A stretch of 37,652 nt of DNA from JBBRUG01 sp038247995. Its GTDB lineage: Bacteria; Chloroflexota; Chloroflexia; Chloroflexales; Chloroflexaceae. Numbering within the stretch: the stretch's first letter is position 1; the number at the start of each line of letters is the position of its first letter. The stretch spans positions 1 through 37,652 of the forward strand of contig JBBRUG010000010.1 of NCBI GenBank assembly GCA_038247995.1. Reading direction: 5' to 3'. The translations under genes and the position numbers were made by a program. This document shows, in pieces, positions 17,364-24,866 of the stretch. The notes below the pieces were generated by a model that was not told the origin of the DNA, did not search any database, and saw nothing but the letters and a program-made list of their open reading frames with translations.

Positions 17364-17570
17364 TCAAGCCTGTAACAGCTCCGGCGTGAGCATAAACAGA
17401 GTAGCCTCCCCGGCAACCGGCTGAAAGCCTAATCTGGTAAGTAACCCGCGCGATGGGTCATTCAGATCATCGACATCAGCATAGCTAGTGCGCAACTGGG
17501 GTTGGTTTAAGCCATAGTTCAGCAGCGTGCTGAGCGCCTCGAACATCAATCCACGCCGCCAATAGTTCCG
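17364..17570 (-). pseudogene. 5'-truncated GNAT acetyltransferase remnant
   Basis: On the minus strand, immediately after the TAG (17571-17573) that ends the gene above and in the same frame, about 68 residues resemble the C-terminal half of a GNAT enzyme: YWRRGLMFEALSTLLNYGL (acetyl-CoA loop and helix), then DPSRGLLTRLGFQPVAGE, ending in TGA at 17364-17366. The N-terminal half is missing and no good start or ribosome site is seen. It is best read as a deletion remnant. A short readthrough extension of the upstream protein is an unlikely alternative. Confidence 0.65.
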
Positions 17571-18200
17571 CTATGAATTGCCTCGCGCTACAGTTGCGCC
17601 TTGCTCCAAATCAATCCCGAGGATACGACAGACGCTTTCGGCAATGGGCCGCAGCGCCTCGATATCGGCGGCACTATCGACAATCCAAACTTCCCGATCA
17701 GCAAGCAGTTCCAGAGCGACGACCGGCTGCACCCGACGCACAAGCGTTCCAACCGCCAACGGGCGCCGGCGCAAACGCGCCCCGGTGATCTGTGCGACCG
17801 GCAACCGCTGGATTCGTTCAGGAAACCCTGCACTCACTTGGCTGTATACAATCTGTGCGGGTGTGACCTCGATCCGGTTGCGTACGCTAAGGATCGCGCG
17901 TCCACCGACAATGCGCTGCATCCCCAGGCCGCCAAACAAACCGCCCAGAGCGACGGTAATCGCTACCGGGCCGAAACCAGCCCCCTGGCCGGCAGCGATA
18001 GCGCCGCTGATCAGGAGCACTACTGCCAACGTCAAGAAGGCGCCGCCGGCGAATAACAAGCGCTGCCCTGCCGGGCGATTAAGCTCCGATCGTGAGACAA
18101 GCACAAGCTGCTCAGGATTCTGTTCGGCGAGCCGATAATATGGGGTTACATCAATGCGCCGCCCGATCCGTTGGCGTAGCGGCGGTAGTTCTTCACGCAT
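17571..18200 (-). CDS. hypothetical membrane protein with two transmembrane segments
   Basis: 209 residues. GAGG lies about 5 bases before the ATG. A soluble N-terminus of about 45 residues is followed by two hydrophobic segments (about 47-70 and 75-95, the second glycine-rich), then a soluble C-terminal domain of about 110 residues. The order of strands there (RNRIEVTPAQIVYSQ, RIQRLPVAQITGARL) resembles bacterial PH-like/DUF membrane-linked domains, but I do not recognise the family. It is divergent from tRNA-Gly, with the two starts sharing a 51-base spacer. The 3' end runs in frame into a GNAT remnant after a TAG, so the last few residues may derive from a rearrangement. Confidence 0.65.
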   Translation of the reverse strand: MREELPPLRQRIGRRIDVTPYYRLAEQNPEQLVLVSRSELNRPAGQRLLFAGGAFLTLAVVLLISGAIAAGQGAGFGPVAITVALGGLFGGLGMQRIVGGRAILSVRNRIEVTPAQIVYSQVSAGFPERIQRLPVAQITGARLRRRPLAVGTLVRRVQPVVALELLADREVWIVDSAADIEALRPIAESVCRILGIDLEQGATVARGNS

Positions 18201-18213
18201 GTATACCTCTAAC

Positions 18214-18242
18214 TTGCGCCATCAACAGGAATATGCTATACT
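18214..18242 (+). promoter_or_regulatory. promoter of tRNA-Gly
   Basis: TTGCGC (18214-18219), a 17-base spacer and TATACT (18237-18242) end 10 bases before the mature tRNA 5' end, as expected for a very short leader. Confidence 0.65.
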
Positions 18243-18251
18243 TACTGGCGT

Positions 18252-18327
18252 GCGGGAGTGGCTCAGTTGGTAGAGCGGCACCTTGCCAAGGTGCAGGTCG
18301 CGGGTTCGAACCCCGTCTCCCGCTCCA
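18252..18327 (+). tRNA. tRNA-Gly (GCC)
   Basis: A 76-base cloverleaf: acceptor GCGGGAG pairs with CTCCCGC, the D arm includes GGCTCAGTTGGTAGAGC, the anticodon stem GCACC/GGTGC encloses TTGCCAA with anticodon GCC, the T arm contains GGTTCGAACC, and CCA is encoded. It is followed by its own terminator. Confidence 0.96.
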
Positions 18328-18331
18328 CTCG

Positions 18332-18362
18332 AAGGGCGAAGCAAGTATGCTTCGCCCTTTTT
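18332..18362 (+). terminator. terminator of tRNA-Gly
   Basis: A perfect 12-base stem (18332-18343 with 18348-18359), a 4-base loop and a T run start five bases after the tRNA. The CBS gene on the other strand ends right at the T run. Confidence 0.9.
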
Positions 18363-18817
18363 CATTTGCCTTGTTCGTTTGTCTCTCCATCCCCCGACCA
18401 TCCAGCAACAACCAGTCGAAAAATATCGGACTCAGTGATGATGCCGACAACGTTGTCATCGCGTAACACCGGCAAACCGCTTACCCGAGCTTGGATCATC
18501 GCAGCTGCAGCCGCAGCGATCGGGGCATCTGCTTCTACAGTTACCGGATTAGATGTCATCAAGTCGGCTATTACAGTCCCAGTAAGCGCAAACCGTGCCG
18601 AGCGCCAACCGGAATCATCACGCGGAAGCGCTACCGCAGCTTCAATATCACTTCGCGTGAGTATACCCACAAGCACACCAGTCGCATCAAGCACGGGCAT
18701 CCGACGCACACCTCGTTGACGCATCCGCTCATAAGCTTCGCTCGCCGAGAGATCCGGTGCCGCTGTGAGCGGATCACTCGTCATCCAGTCGGCAACGCGC
18801 TGATTAGCATGATCCAC
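18362..18817 (-). CDS. twin CBS-domain protein
   Basis: About 151 residues from GTG 18817. AAAGGAG sits 6 bases upstream and the conserved sequence begins just after. An ATG at 18928 is in frame but would place the ribosome site inside the gene. Two CBS repeats are clear: VADWMTSDPLTAAPDLSASE with RRMPVLDATGVLVGILTRSD, and IADLMTSNPVTVEADAPIAA with SGLPVLRDDNVVGIITESD. Such stand-alone pairs bind adenine nucleotides or S-adenosyl compounds and act as energy sensors, but the partner is unknown. The gene ends against the tRNA-Gly terminator, convergent with the tRNA. Confidence 0.85.
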   Translation of the reverse strand: MDHANQRVADWMTSDPLTAAPDLSASEAYERMRQRGVRRMPVLDATGVLVGILTRSDIEAAVALPRDDSGWRSARFALTGTVIADLMTSNPVTVEADAPIAAAAAAMIQARVSGLPVLRDDNVVGIITESDIFRLVVAGWSGDGETNEQGK

Positions 18818-18940
18818 AGGCTGCTCCTTTGGATAAGGATGAGGGGCTAAGGACTGATGAATGACGCTAGATTCGCAAGCTTGAAGCGTCGAACCATTTA
18901 ACAGCCCAGCACTATTGTAGACGATCATTACTGTTTGCGG

Positions 18941-19252
18941 TCAGCGCTGTAACTGCCAGGCCGATTTTAACAATGAGAAGACGGCCGTATCAGTGAAGCG
19001 CTCTTCAGCCGGTTCGTAGTAATTCTCTTGGAAGTAAGCTTCCTGAACAAAACCTAATTTCTCCAAAACACGGCGCGAACCGATATTCTCGGGGGCAATT
19101 TGCGCCTCAACGCTATGCAAAGCCATGGCTTGAAACCCAAAGGTAAGCGCTGCTGAGACAGCCTCGGTCATGATCCCCTTGCCCCACACCTCCGGGGCAA
19201 GCTCATAACCAATTCCGGCACGGAAATGCTCCTTAAATCGATCATTGCTTCC
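18941..19252 (-). pseudogene. 5'-truncated RimJ-type GNAT acetyltransferase
   Basis: The frame is open from just after a TGA (19253-19255) to TGA 18941-18943. It encodes the last half of a ribosomal-protein-alanine acetyltransferase-like GNAT: FKEHFRAGIGYELAPEVWGK, GIMTEAVSAALTFGFQ, then ENIGSRRVLEKLGFVQEAYF. The N-terminal half expected in this family (about 80 residues) is missing. Sequence further upstream in another frame reads weakly like a continuation, so a frameshift plus decay is likely. A GTG at 19189 could start an 82-residue product but lacks the N-terminal fold. Confidence 0.7.
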
Positions 19253-19391
19253 TCATTGATAAACCAGATTACGGCGAGTCTAGCAATGATTTCGAGAGCA
19301 TGCCTCAGAACAATGGCTGAAGAATAGTAGAGAGTAGCGCCGAATACCGGCGTGCTTTACGCATGAACCACCTCATCAGTCAATCGATGCA

Positions 19392-19420
19392 TTGCCGGTG
19401 CAGGCAAGCAATGATATACT
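19392..19420 (+). promoter_or_regulatory. candidate uvrA promoter
   Basis: TTGCCG (19392-19397), a 17-base spacer and TATACT (19415-19420) lie 266 bases before the uvrA ATG, giving a leader of about 260 bases that carries two hairpins and a MITE. I see no closer good promoter, and no clear SOS operator. Confidence 0.45.
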
Positions 19421-19443
19421 ACTAGCACGACTGTTTGCACACC

Positions 19444-19487
19444 AGCGCCGCCACCCGATGCATGTACGAAGCATGGCGGCGCTTTTG
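19444..19487 (+). terminator. terminator-like hairpin in the uvrA leader (possible attenuator)
   Basis: A perfect 10-base GC-rich stem (AGCGCCGCCA 19444-19453 with 19474-19483) is followed by TTTTG. It lies just downstream of the candidate promoter and about 200 bases before uvrA. It could terminate a small transcript or attenuate uvrA. Confidence 0.5.
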
Positions 19488-19500
19488 TCTGCATATAATC

Positions 19501-19525
19501 AAAGCGGGCGTAGATTGCCCGCTTT
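19501..19525 (+). repeat. second hairpin in the uvrA leader
   Basis: AAAGCGGGC (19501-19509) pairs perfectly with GCCCGCTTT (19517-19525) around a 7-base loop. There is no T tail, so this is a stem-loop of unknown role directly before the MITE. Confidence 0.55.
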
Positions 19526-19542
19526 GCAGACTAAACTGACCA

Positions 19543-19658
19543 TTGGCGACGGCTCTTCCGCAAGTCTCGTGATCGCAACCTGTCTGACCGCATTCTGATG
19601 CTGCCCGAACCCAACAAAGTAGCCAGATTCACGCAACCTGCGGAAGAGCCTTGGCGAC
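19543..19658 (+). mobile_element. 100-bp MITE with 8-bp target duplication (ISL3-like ends)
   Basis: The element 19551-19650 begins GGCTCTTCCGCA and ends TGCGGAAGAGCC, a perfect 12-base terminal inverted repeat. Pairing continues with a few mismatches to about 22 bases (shared CGTGA at the inner edge). It is flanked by an exact 8-base direct repeat, TTGGCGAC (19543-19550 and 19651-19658), a target-site duplication. No coding frame fits inside, so it is non-autonomous. GG-starting ends and 8-base duplications are typical of the ISL3 family; that assignment is from memory. It sits 36 bases upstream of uvrA. Confidence 0.8.
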
Positions 19659-19685
19659 TGACACTATACGAGGACAGAAGGCGCT

Positions 19686-22600
19686 ATGGCGAAAGATACC
19701 ATTCTCATTAAAGGTGCGCGTGAGCATAACCTAAAGGGTGTAGATGTTACTATACCGCGTGACAAGTTGGTTGTGCTTACTGGAGTAAGCGGCTCTGGTA
19801 AAAGTTCGCTGGCGTTTGATACATTGTATGCCGAAGGGCAACGCCGCTATGTCGAGAGTCTTTCGGCATATGCGCGTCAGTTCTTGGGCCAGATGGAAAA
19901 GCCAAAGGTCGACCTGATCGAAGGGCTTTCGCCGGCGATTGCGATCGAGCAAAAAAGCGCGAGCAAAAATCCGCGCTCGACCGTCGGCACGGTTACCGAA
20001 ATCTATGACTACCTTCGCCTGCTTTATGCCCGGGTAGGCACCCAATATTGCCATCAGTGCGGGCAACCTGTCGCGTCGCAAAGCGCTCAGCAAATGGTTG
20101 ATCGAGTGCTCACATTACCGGTGGGCACTCGCTTCATGATTCTGGCGCCGGTTATCTCGCGCCGCAAGGGTGAATATAAGGATGTCTTCGCCGAAGCCAA
20201 GGCAGAGGGTTTTGTGCGCGTTCGGGTTGATGGTGAAATCCGTGCGTTGGATGAAGAGATCAAACTCAATAAGAAGCTCAAACACTCGATCGAAGTTGTC
20301 GTTGATCGTCTCGTTATGCCTGACCGCGACGCATCTAGTCAGAAGGAAGAGGCAAGTGCCGGCGTAGGGTTTGCCGAAGCGAACGCCGGTAGCGCGTGGG
20401 ATGCGTTTGTCACCCGCCTCACCGATAGCATTGAGACATCACTTCGGGTTGGCGAGAGCAGCGTGATTGTAAGCGTACTTACTGAACGCCAACCAACAAC
20501 TACTGATCAACCCGAAGGCAACGAACCCAACCCAAACGCCGCTCCACTCCCCATCGAGGGCGATTTGCTGATGAGCGAGAGCAATACTTGCACCACATGC
20601 GGGATCTCGTTTCCTGAACTCACGCCTCAGATGTTCTCGTTCAACTCGCCGCAGGGTGCGTGTCCCGCATGTACGGGCCTGGGTACGCGGCTCGAAGTCG
20701 ATCCTGAGTTACTTGTACCTAATGGCGCACTCTCGCTCCACGAGGGCGCGGTAACCTATTGGGGCGAATTGCGCAAGAAGCAGGATTCTTGGGCTTATAA
20801 GGCCCTGGTTTCGATTGCCGCGCACTACAACTTTAGCCTGGATACAGCCTGGGCGAATCTAACCGAGCGCCAGCGCGAAGTCATCATTTATGGTTCGGGC
20901 AAGGAGAAGTTGCGCTTTAGCTGGCATAGTGACAGTGGTAGTCGAGGCGAGTTCTACCGCACCTGGGAGGGCATTGCCTCTGAAATCCGGCGCCGCTTTA
21001 TGCAAACCGGTTCCGATATGGCCCGGGAATACTACATTCAGTATATGAGTGAGCAACCCTGCCCGGCTTGTGATGGTGCGCGACTGCGCCCTGAGAGCCT
21101 GGCCGTACGGGTTGCCGGAACAAACTTACGCGATGTCTGTCGGCACAATATCACTGAAGCACTGAACTGGATTGGCTCGCTTGATCGCGCAGCAGGCCTA
21201 GAGGAAGCACAAGGCGCAGTTGCCCAGTCGCCGCTGCGGCTTAATGAAACCCAACAGACGATCGCAGGTGATGTCCTAAAAGAGATCCGCGCGCGTCTGG
21301 GTTTTCTAAGCAACGTCGGACTACACTACTTGACGCTTGAACGTGGCGCACCGACGCTTTCAGGCGGCGAAGCGCAGCGTATTCGTCTTGCATCACAGAT
21401 AGGGTCAGGCCTAGTCGGCGTTATGTACATTCTTGACGAACCAAGTATCGGGTTGCACCAGCGCGATAACCGTAAACTTCTCGACTCGCTTTTGCGACTA
21501 CGCGATCTGGGCAACACTCTGATTGTCGTCGAGCATGACCTGGAAACAATGCAATCTGCCGACTGGATCATCGACTTCGGCCCAGGCGCCGGCGTAAAAG
21601 GCGGCGAAGTCGTGGTAGCCGGTACACCAGATGTGATCGCCGCGCACCCACACTCATTAACTGGCGCTTATCTGAGTGGTCGCGTCGAGATTGCGACGCC
21701 TACCGAGCGACGTAAACCACTAAGGGTTGAAACGATTGTCGCACGTACGGCTGAACGAGAGCAAGCATTACCACCTCGCCGCAATCGAGCCATTAAACCG
21801 AAGGTGCCTGAGGATTTCAGCGAGGCCTGGATTGAACTTCAGGGTGCCCAGTTAAACAATCTGCGTGATGTAAGTGTGCGTTTCCCGCTAGGTTGCTTTG
21901 TTGCGGTAACGGGTGTGTCAGGTTCAGGTAAGTCATCGCTGATCACCGAGACCCTCTACCCTGCTCTGGCTAATCGGCTTAATAAAGCGCAACTGAAGCC
22001 AGGTGCGTATGCAAGCCTCCTGGGCCTCGATCATCTCGACAAAGTGATCGATATTGACCAGCAACCAATTGGGCGCACACCCCGATCTAATCCAGCCACC
22101 TATGTAAAGCTTTTTGACTTGTTACGTGAGTTATTCACCAATACACCCGAGGCGAAGTTACGCGGCTATCAGGCAGGCCGTTTTAGCTTCAACGTAAAAG
22201 GCGGGCGGTGCGAAACGTGTGAAGGCAACGGTGAGATCAAGATTGATATGCAGTTCCTCGCTGATGTCTGGGTACAGTGTAGCGAATGCAAAGGTAAGCG
22301 CTACAATCGCGAAACTTTGCAGGTAAAATATCGCGGCAAAACCATCGCTGATGTACTCGACATGGACGTACAAACCGCGCTCGATTTTTTTGACAGTGTC
22401 CCTCGCGTACGCCGCATTCTGCAAACGCTACACGATGTTGGTCTCGATTACATTAGGCTCGGCCAACCTGCTACAACGCTATCCGGCGGCGAAGCACAAC
22501 GAGTTAAACTTGCGAAAGAATTGGCTCGCGTAGCAACTGGGAGAACGATTTACATTCTTGATGAACCTACAACTGGATTACATTTCGCCGATGTCCAACA

Positions 22601-22847
22601 TCTACTACGGGTGTTGCATCGTCTCGTCGATGCCGGCAATACTGTCCTGGTGATTGAGCATAATCTGGACGTGATCAAGACTGCTGACTGGGTAATTGAC
22701 ATGGGGCCGGAAGGCGGTGATGGAGGCGGCGAAGTAGTAGCAACAGGAACTCCAGAAGATATTGCTGTAGTCGAAGCATCTCACACTGGGCAATTTCTCC
22801 GTGACATGCTCCATATGACTGAACACCAGCGCGCCGCAGCTGACTGA
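19686..22847 (+). CDS. uvrA: excinuclease ABC subunit A
   Basis: 1053 residues; E. coli UvrA is about 940. The damage-recognition ATPase of nucleotide excision repair acts as a dimer with UvrB. Seen in order: first Walker A GVSGSGKSS (33-41), a Cys pair near 120 (CHQCG), the zinc module CTTCG...CPACTG (about 301-330), the signature LSGGEAQRIRLA (about 557) with ILDEPSIGLH, the second Walker A near 740, the C-terminal zinc finger GGRCETCEGNGEIK with CSECKG (about 839-870), and the second signature near 931 with ILDEPTTGLHF. Extra length comes from low-complexity insertions near 215-295 and a basic linker near 675-715. All catalytic motifs look intact. The start has AGGACAGAAGG upstream. Confidence 0.98.
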   Translation: MAKDTILIKGAREHNLKGVDVTIPRDKLVVLTGVSGSGKSSLAFDTLYAEGQRRYVESLSAYARQFLGQMEKPKVDLIEGLSPAIAIEQKSASKNPRSTVGTVTEIYDYLRLLYARVGTQYCHQCGQPVASQSAQQMVDRVLTLPVGTRFMILAPVISRRKGEYKDVFAEAKAEGFVRVRVDGEIRALDEEIKLNKKLKHSIEVVVDRLVMPDRDASSQKEEASAGVGFAEANAGSAWDAFVTRLTDSIETSLRVGESSVIVSVLTERQPTTTDQPEGNEPNPNAAPLPIEGDLLMSESNTCTTCGISFPELTPQMFSFNSPQGACPACTGLGTRLEVDPELLVPNGALSLHEGAVTYWGELRKKQDSWAYKALVSIAAHYNFSLDTAWANLTERQREVIIYGSGKEKLRFSWHSDSGSRGEFYRTWEGIASEIRRRFMQTGSDMAREYYIQYMSEQPCPACDGARLRPESLAVRVAGTNLRDVCRHNITEALNWIGSLDRAAGLEEAQGAVAQSPLRLNETQQTIAGDVLKEIRARLGFLSNVGLHYLTLERGAPTLSGGEAQRIRLASQIGSGLVGVMYILDEPSIGLHQRDNRKLLDSLLRLRDLGNTLIVVEHDLETMQSADWIIDFGPGAGVKGGEVVVAGTPDVIAAHPHSLTGAYLSGRVEIATPTERRKPLRVETIVARTAEREQALPPRRNRAIKPKVPEDFSEAWIELQGAQLNNLRDVSVRFPLGCFVAVTGVSGSGKSSLITETLYPALANRLNKAQLKPGAYASLLGLDHLDKVIDIDQQPIGRTPRSNPATYVKLFDLLRELFTNTPEAKLRGYQAGRFSFNVKGGRCETCEGNGEIKIDMQFLADVWVQCSECKGKRYNRETLQVKYRGKTIADVLDMDVQTALDFFDSVPRVRRILQTLHDVGLDYIRLGQPATTLSGGEAQRVKLAKELARVATGRTIYILDEPTTGLHFADVQHLLRVLHRLVDAGNTVLVIEHNLDVIKTADWVIDMGPEGGDGGGEVVATGTPEDIAVVEASHTGQFLRDMLHMTEHQRAAAD

Positions 22848-22924
22848 TCGATGAGCAGTCTGGTCTGACTACGCTTCGTGCCAGGACACAGAAGGCACGC
22901 GGCCTGTAGTAGACCGTACAGCCA

Positions 22925-22997
22925 ACTCTACCAATGGGCTTGCATTAAGTCCAAGCCCATATAGAGTAGAGCGAAGCCGCCCCACTAAGGCGGCTTC
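22925..22997. repeat. two hairpins between uvrA and parS
   Basis: ATGGGCTTG (22934-22942) pairs with CAAGCCCAT (22952-22960), extended by ACTCTA (22925-22930) with TAGAGT (22962-22967). A second stem pairs GAAGCCGCC (22973-22981) with GGCGGCTTC (22989-22997). T tails are poor, so these may be weak terminators for uvrA or structural elements beside parS. Confidence 0.5.
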
Positions 22998-23018
22998 ACT
23001 CTTCCAACTCAGAAGACA

Positions 23019-23034
23019 TGTTTCACGTGAAACT
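23019..23034. promoter_or_regulatory. parS: parS centromere site
   Basis: TGTTTCACGTGAAACT matches the canonical ParB-binding palindrome TGTTTCACGTGAAACA at 15 of 16 positions. It lies about 700 bases beyond the 3' end of parB. This is the ParB loading site for chromosome segregation. I found no second copy in the window. Confidence 0.93.
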
Positions 23035-23124
23035 GGGTTCAGTACAGATGTGAGTATTCTCGCAATAAACCGGGCAACTGACGGAACCGCCATCGGCTAA
23101 ATGCCCAGCCAGTTCGGCTTGATG

Positions 23125-23500
23125 CTATACGAACATACGATGTGCGGGAAGCTTCAGTTTGACCAGATCACCGACTAGCGTATGTCCTCGGTTAAAGCCG
23201 GTGCGCGATGCCGATGCGACGGCGATGACCGAAGCCAGTTTGGCTTTCCCGCTGCCTTTGCTCGGCTTCTGACCCAATAGATTGAGCGCAATATGGCGCA
23301 CGACGCCTCTATTCTGAGCGGCATCGCCCGTGCGGGTTAAACTGGCATCTGCGTGAAAGACGACGTCAAGGATCCAGTGGCTGCGGTTTTCGATGCCTCA
23401 ATGGCCGCGAATCAGGTCGTTCACCTCGGTCGGGGATACACCTGGTCCAGGCAGCGACGGTGGCAAATATAGAGCAAGAGCCTGATCGCGGTACGGCGGA
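23125..23500 (-). pseudogene. ISAs1-type transposase relic
   Basis: On the minus strand, one frame ending at TAG 23125-23127 reads NDLIRGH, a TGA stop (23398-23400), then GIENRSHWILDVVFHADASL, TRTGDAAQNRGVVRHIALNL. This is the C-terminal DDE region typical of ISAs1-family transposases, where HWGIEN is normal and the Trp codon has become TGA. Upstream, recognisable pieces occur in different frames up to about 23600, so frameshifts have accumulated. The remaining bases between 23100 and 23650 show no intact gene. It is a dead insertion-sequence fragment between parS and parB. Confidence 0.75.
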
Positions 23501-23650
23501 ATGGAGTCCCTCTGCGGGGTTCCAGATAACGGCCGGCCGTCGCAAGTCCAATTCCGCTGCAGGTGCTAGCGCATCCCTGACTCCCGCCTTGTTCGCACAG
23601 GCTCCCGCTTTATTCACGCAGATCGACTCGGTAACAGCGTTTGAGATCTA

Positions 23651-23680
23651 AACAAAAGACCAGTCTATCGACTGGCTTCT
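23651..23680 (-). terminator. probable terminator of parAB
   Basis: Read on the minus strand, CCAGTC-GATA-GACTGG (within 23661-23676) with a wobble extension is followed by TCTTTTGTTT, about 65 bases after the parB stop. Confidence 0.6.
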
Positions 23681-23741
23681 GCTCGCTTATACCCTTGAAA
23701 TGTACATAACTGACTTCGCCCAGATGACGTAGCTCTAAAAT

Positions 23742-24866
23742 CTAATCTCGTGCAAGTCGTTCATACAGGCCATGCAACTGCTCATCATCATACATTGTTA
23801 CAATAAGCCGAATCTCACGACCACTACGCAATACCTGTACCGGTGTCGCTAAGAGTTCTTCGAACATACGCTGTGCTTCAGCATCTTCAGGAGTCAGCGT
23901 CCGGCTCAAGCGTGGCTCTCCAGCTGATTCGAGTACAGGAAGATCGGACTTAGTCGTCACCCCCGACGATCGAATCGGTAGATCAGTCTCACCCACAGCG
24001 CCAAGAGCATACGCTGGATCCATACCATCAACGACCAACGTACTTATACGCTCGGTTTCCCGAACCCCTAGCGATTGATTAAGCACACCATCAAGAAGAA
24101 GCCCTTGCTGGATTAGATCTTCTACGCGGAGCAACGCTTGCGCTTGGGCTGTATTGATCGCGCCATGCAGCAGCGCCTGACGCACTGCTGGAGCTAATTG
24201 AACATGCAATGCCACTTCCGCCAGGCGCTCTACCTCACGAACACTTAAATCGCGCTGCGTCAGAAGCTGTAACAACATTTGTTGTTCATCCTTGGCCTCA
24301 AAACGCAATAGAACGCGCCCATGGCCTGCGCTAATCGTTCGATCGAGGATTGCCTGACGTGCCTCAGCACCCAACCGGATTAACCGGCGGGTGTTGACAA
24401 CTGTAACTCTACTCTTTCCCACCCGCTGGGCGATCGCTTCGTCGTTAAGCCCAAAATCGTCCTTTAGGGTCTGATACGCTAAGCCCTCTTCGAGTGGGTT
24501 TAGATCTGCACGCTGGACATTCTCGACGATTGCCAACTCAAGAAGTTGCTGAGGGGTAGCACTCTTGACGAGCGCAGGCACCTCGCCCAAGCCGGCACGT
24601 CTGGCGGCGCGCAAACGCCGTTCACCAGCAATGAGCTCATACCCTCCTTCAACATCTTCACTCACAATAATCGGTTGAATCAGACCGTGTTCACGGATTG
24701 ATGAAGCCAATTCATCTAATGCCTGGTCATCAAAATACGTTCGTGGTTGACTCCGATTCGCGCGTACAAGGTCAACTCTGATCATTCGTACTGATTGTCC
24801 TGGATTACTTGCTGCCCCAGGAATGAGCGCGTCTAAACCGCTGCCAAGGCCCCGCTTACGATTCAT
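23742..24866 (-). CDS. parB: chromosome partitioning protein ParB
   Basis: About 374 residues from ATG 24866, which overlaps the end of parA and has GAGGAG 7 bases upstream. An in-frame GTG 15 bases further up (24881) would only add MRSGS. The N-terminus RKRGLGSGLDALIP is typical. The CTP-binding ParB/Srx region carries SIREHGLIQPIIVSE and GERRLRAARRAGLGEVPALV, and a helix-turn-helix (NDEAIAQRVGKSRVTVVNTR) near 140-160 binds parS. The C-terminal region should dimerise. There is an unusually long stretch, about 290-340, of low conservation. It loads at the parS site and is moved by ParA. Confidence 0.95.
   Translation of the reverse strand: MNRKRGLGSGLDALIPGAASNPGQSVRMIRVDLVRANRSQPRTYFDDQALDELASSIREHGLIQPIIVSEDVEGGYELIAGERRLRAARRAGLGEVPALVKSATPQQLLELAIVENVQRADLNPLEEGLAYQTLKDDFGLNDEAIAQRVGKSRVTVVNTRRLIRLGAEARQAILDRTISAGHGRVLLRFEAKDEQQMLLQLLTQRDLSVREVERLAEVALHVQLAPAVRQALLHGAINTAQAQALLRVEDLIQQGLLLDGVLNQSLGVRETERISTLVVDGMDPAYALGAVGETDLPIRSSGVTTKSDLPVLESAGEPRLSRTLTPEDAEAQRMFEELLATPVQVLRSGREIRLIVTMYDDEQLHGLYERLARD

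Noticed and set aside
18092..18466. 124-residue + strand frame
   Set aside because: It runs across tRNA-Gly and its terminator, so it cannot be a normal gene.
19494..19499. TATAAT as a second uvrA promoter
   Set aside because: The hexamer is perfect but no acceptable -35 lies 15-19 bases upstream and it falls between two hairpins.
19392..19598. 68-residue TTG-initiated frame upstream of uvrA
   Set aside because: It begins in the -35 box, covers two hairpins and ends inside the MITE; no ribosome site or conserved sequence.
22869..23093. 74-residue minus-strand frame over parS
   Set aside because: It overlaps parS and two hairpins and has no recognisable protein features.
23460..23651. 63-residue + strand frame
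   Set aside because: It is antisense to the decayed transposase and has no domain-like sequence.
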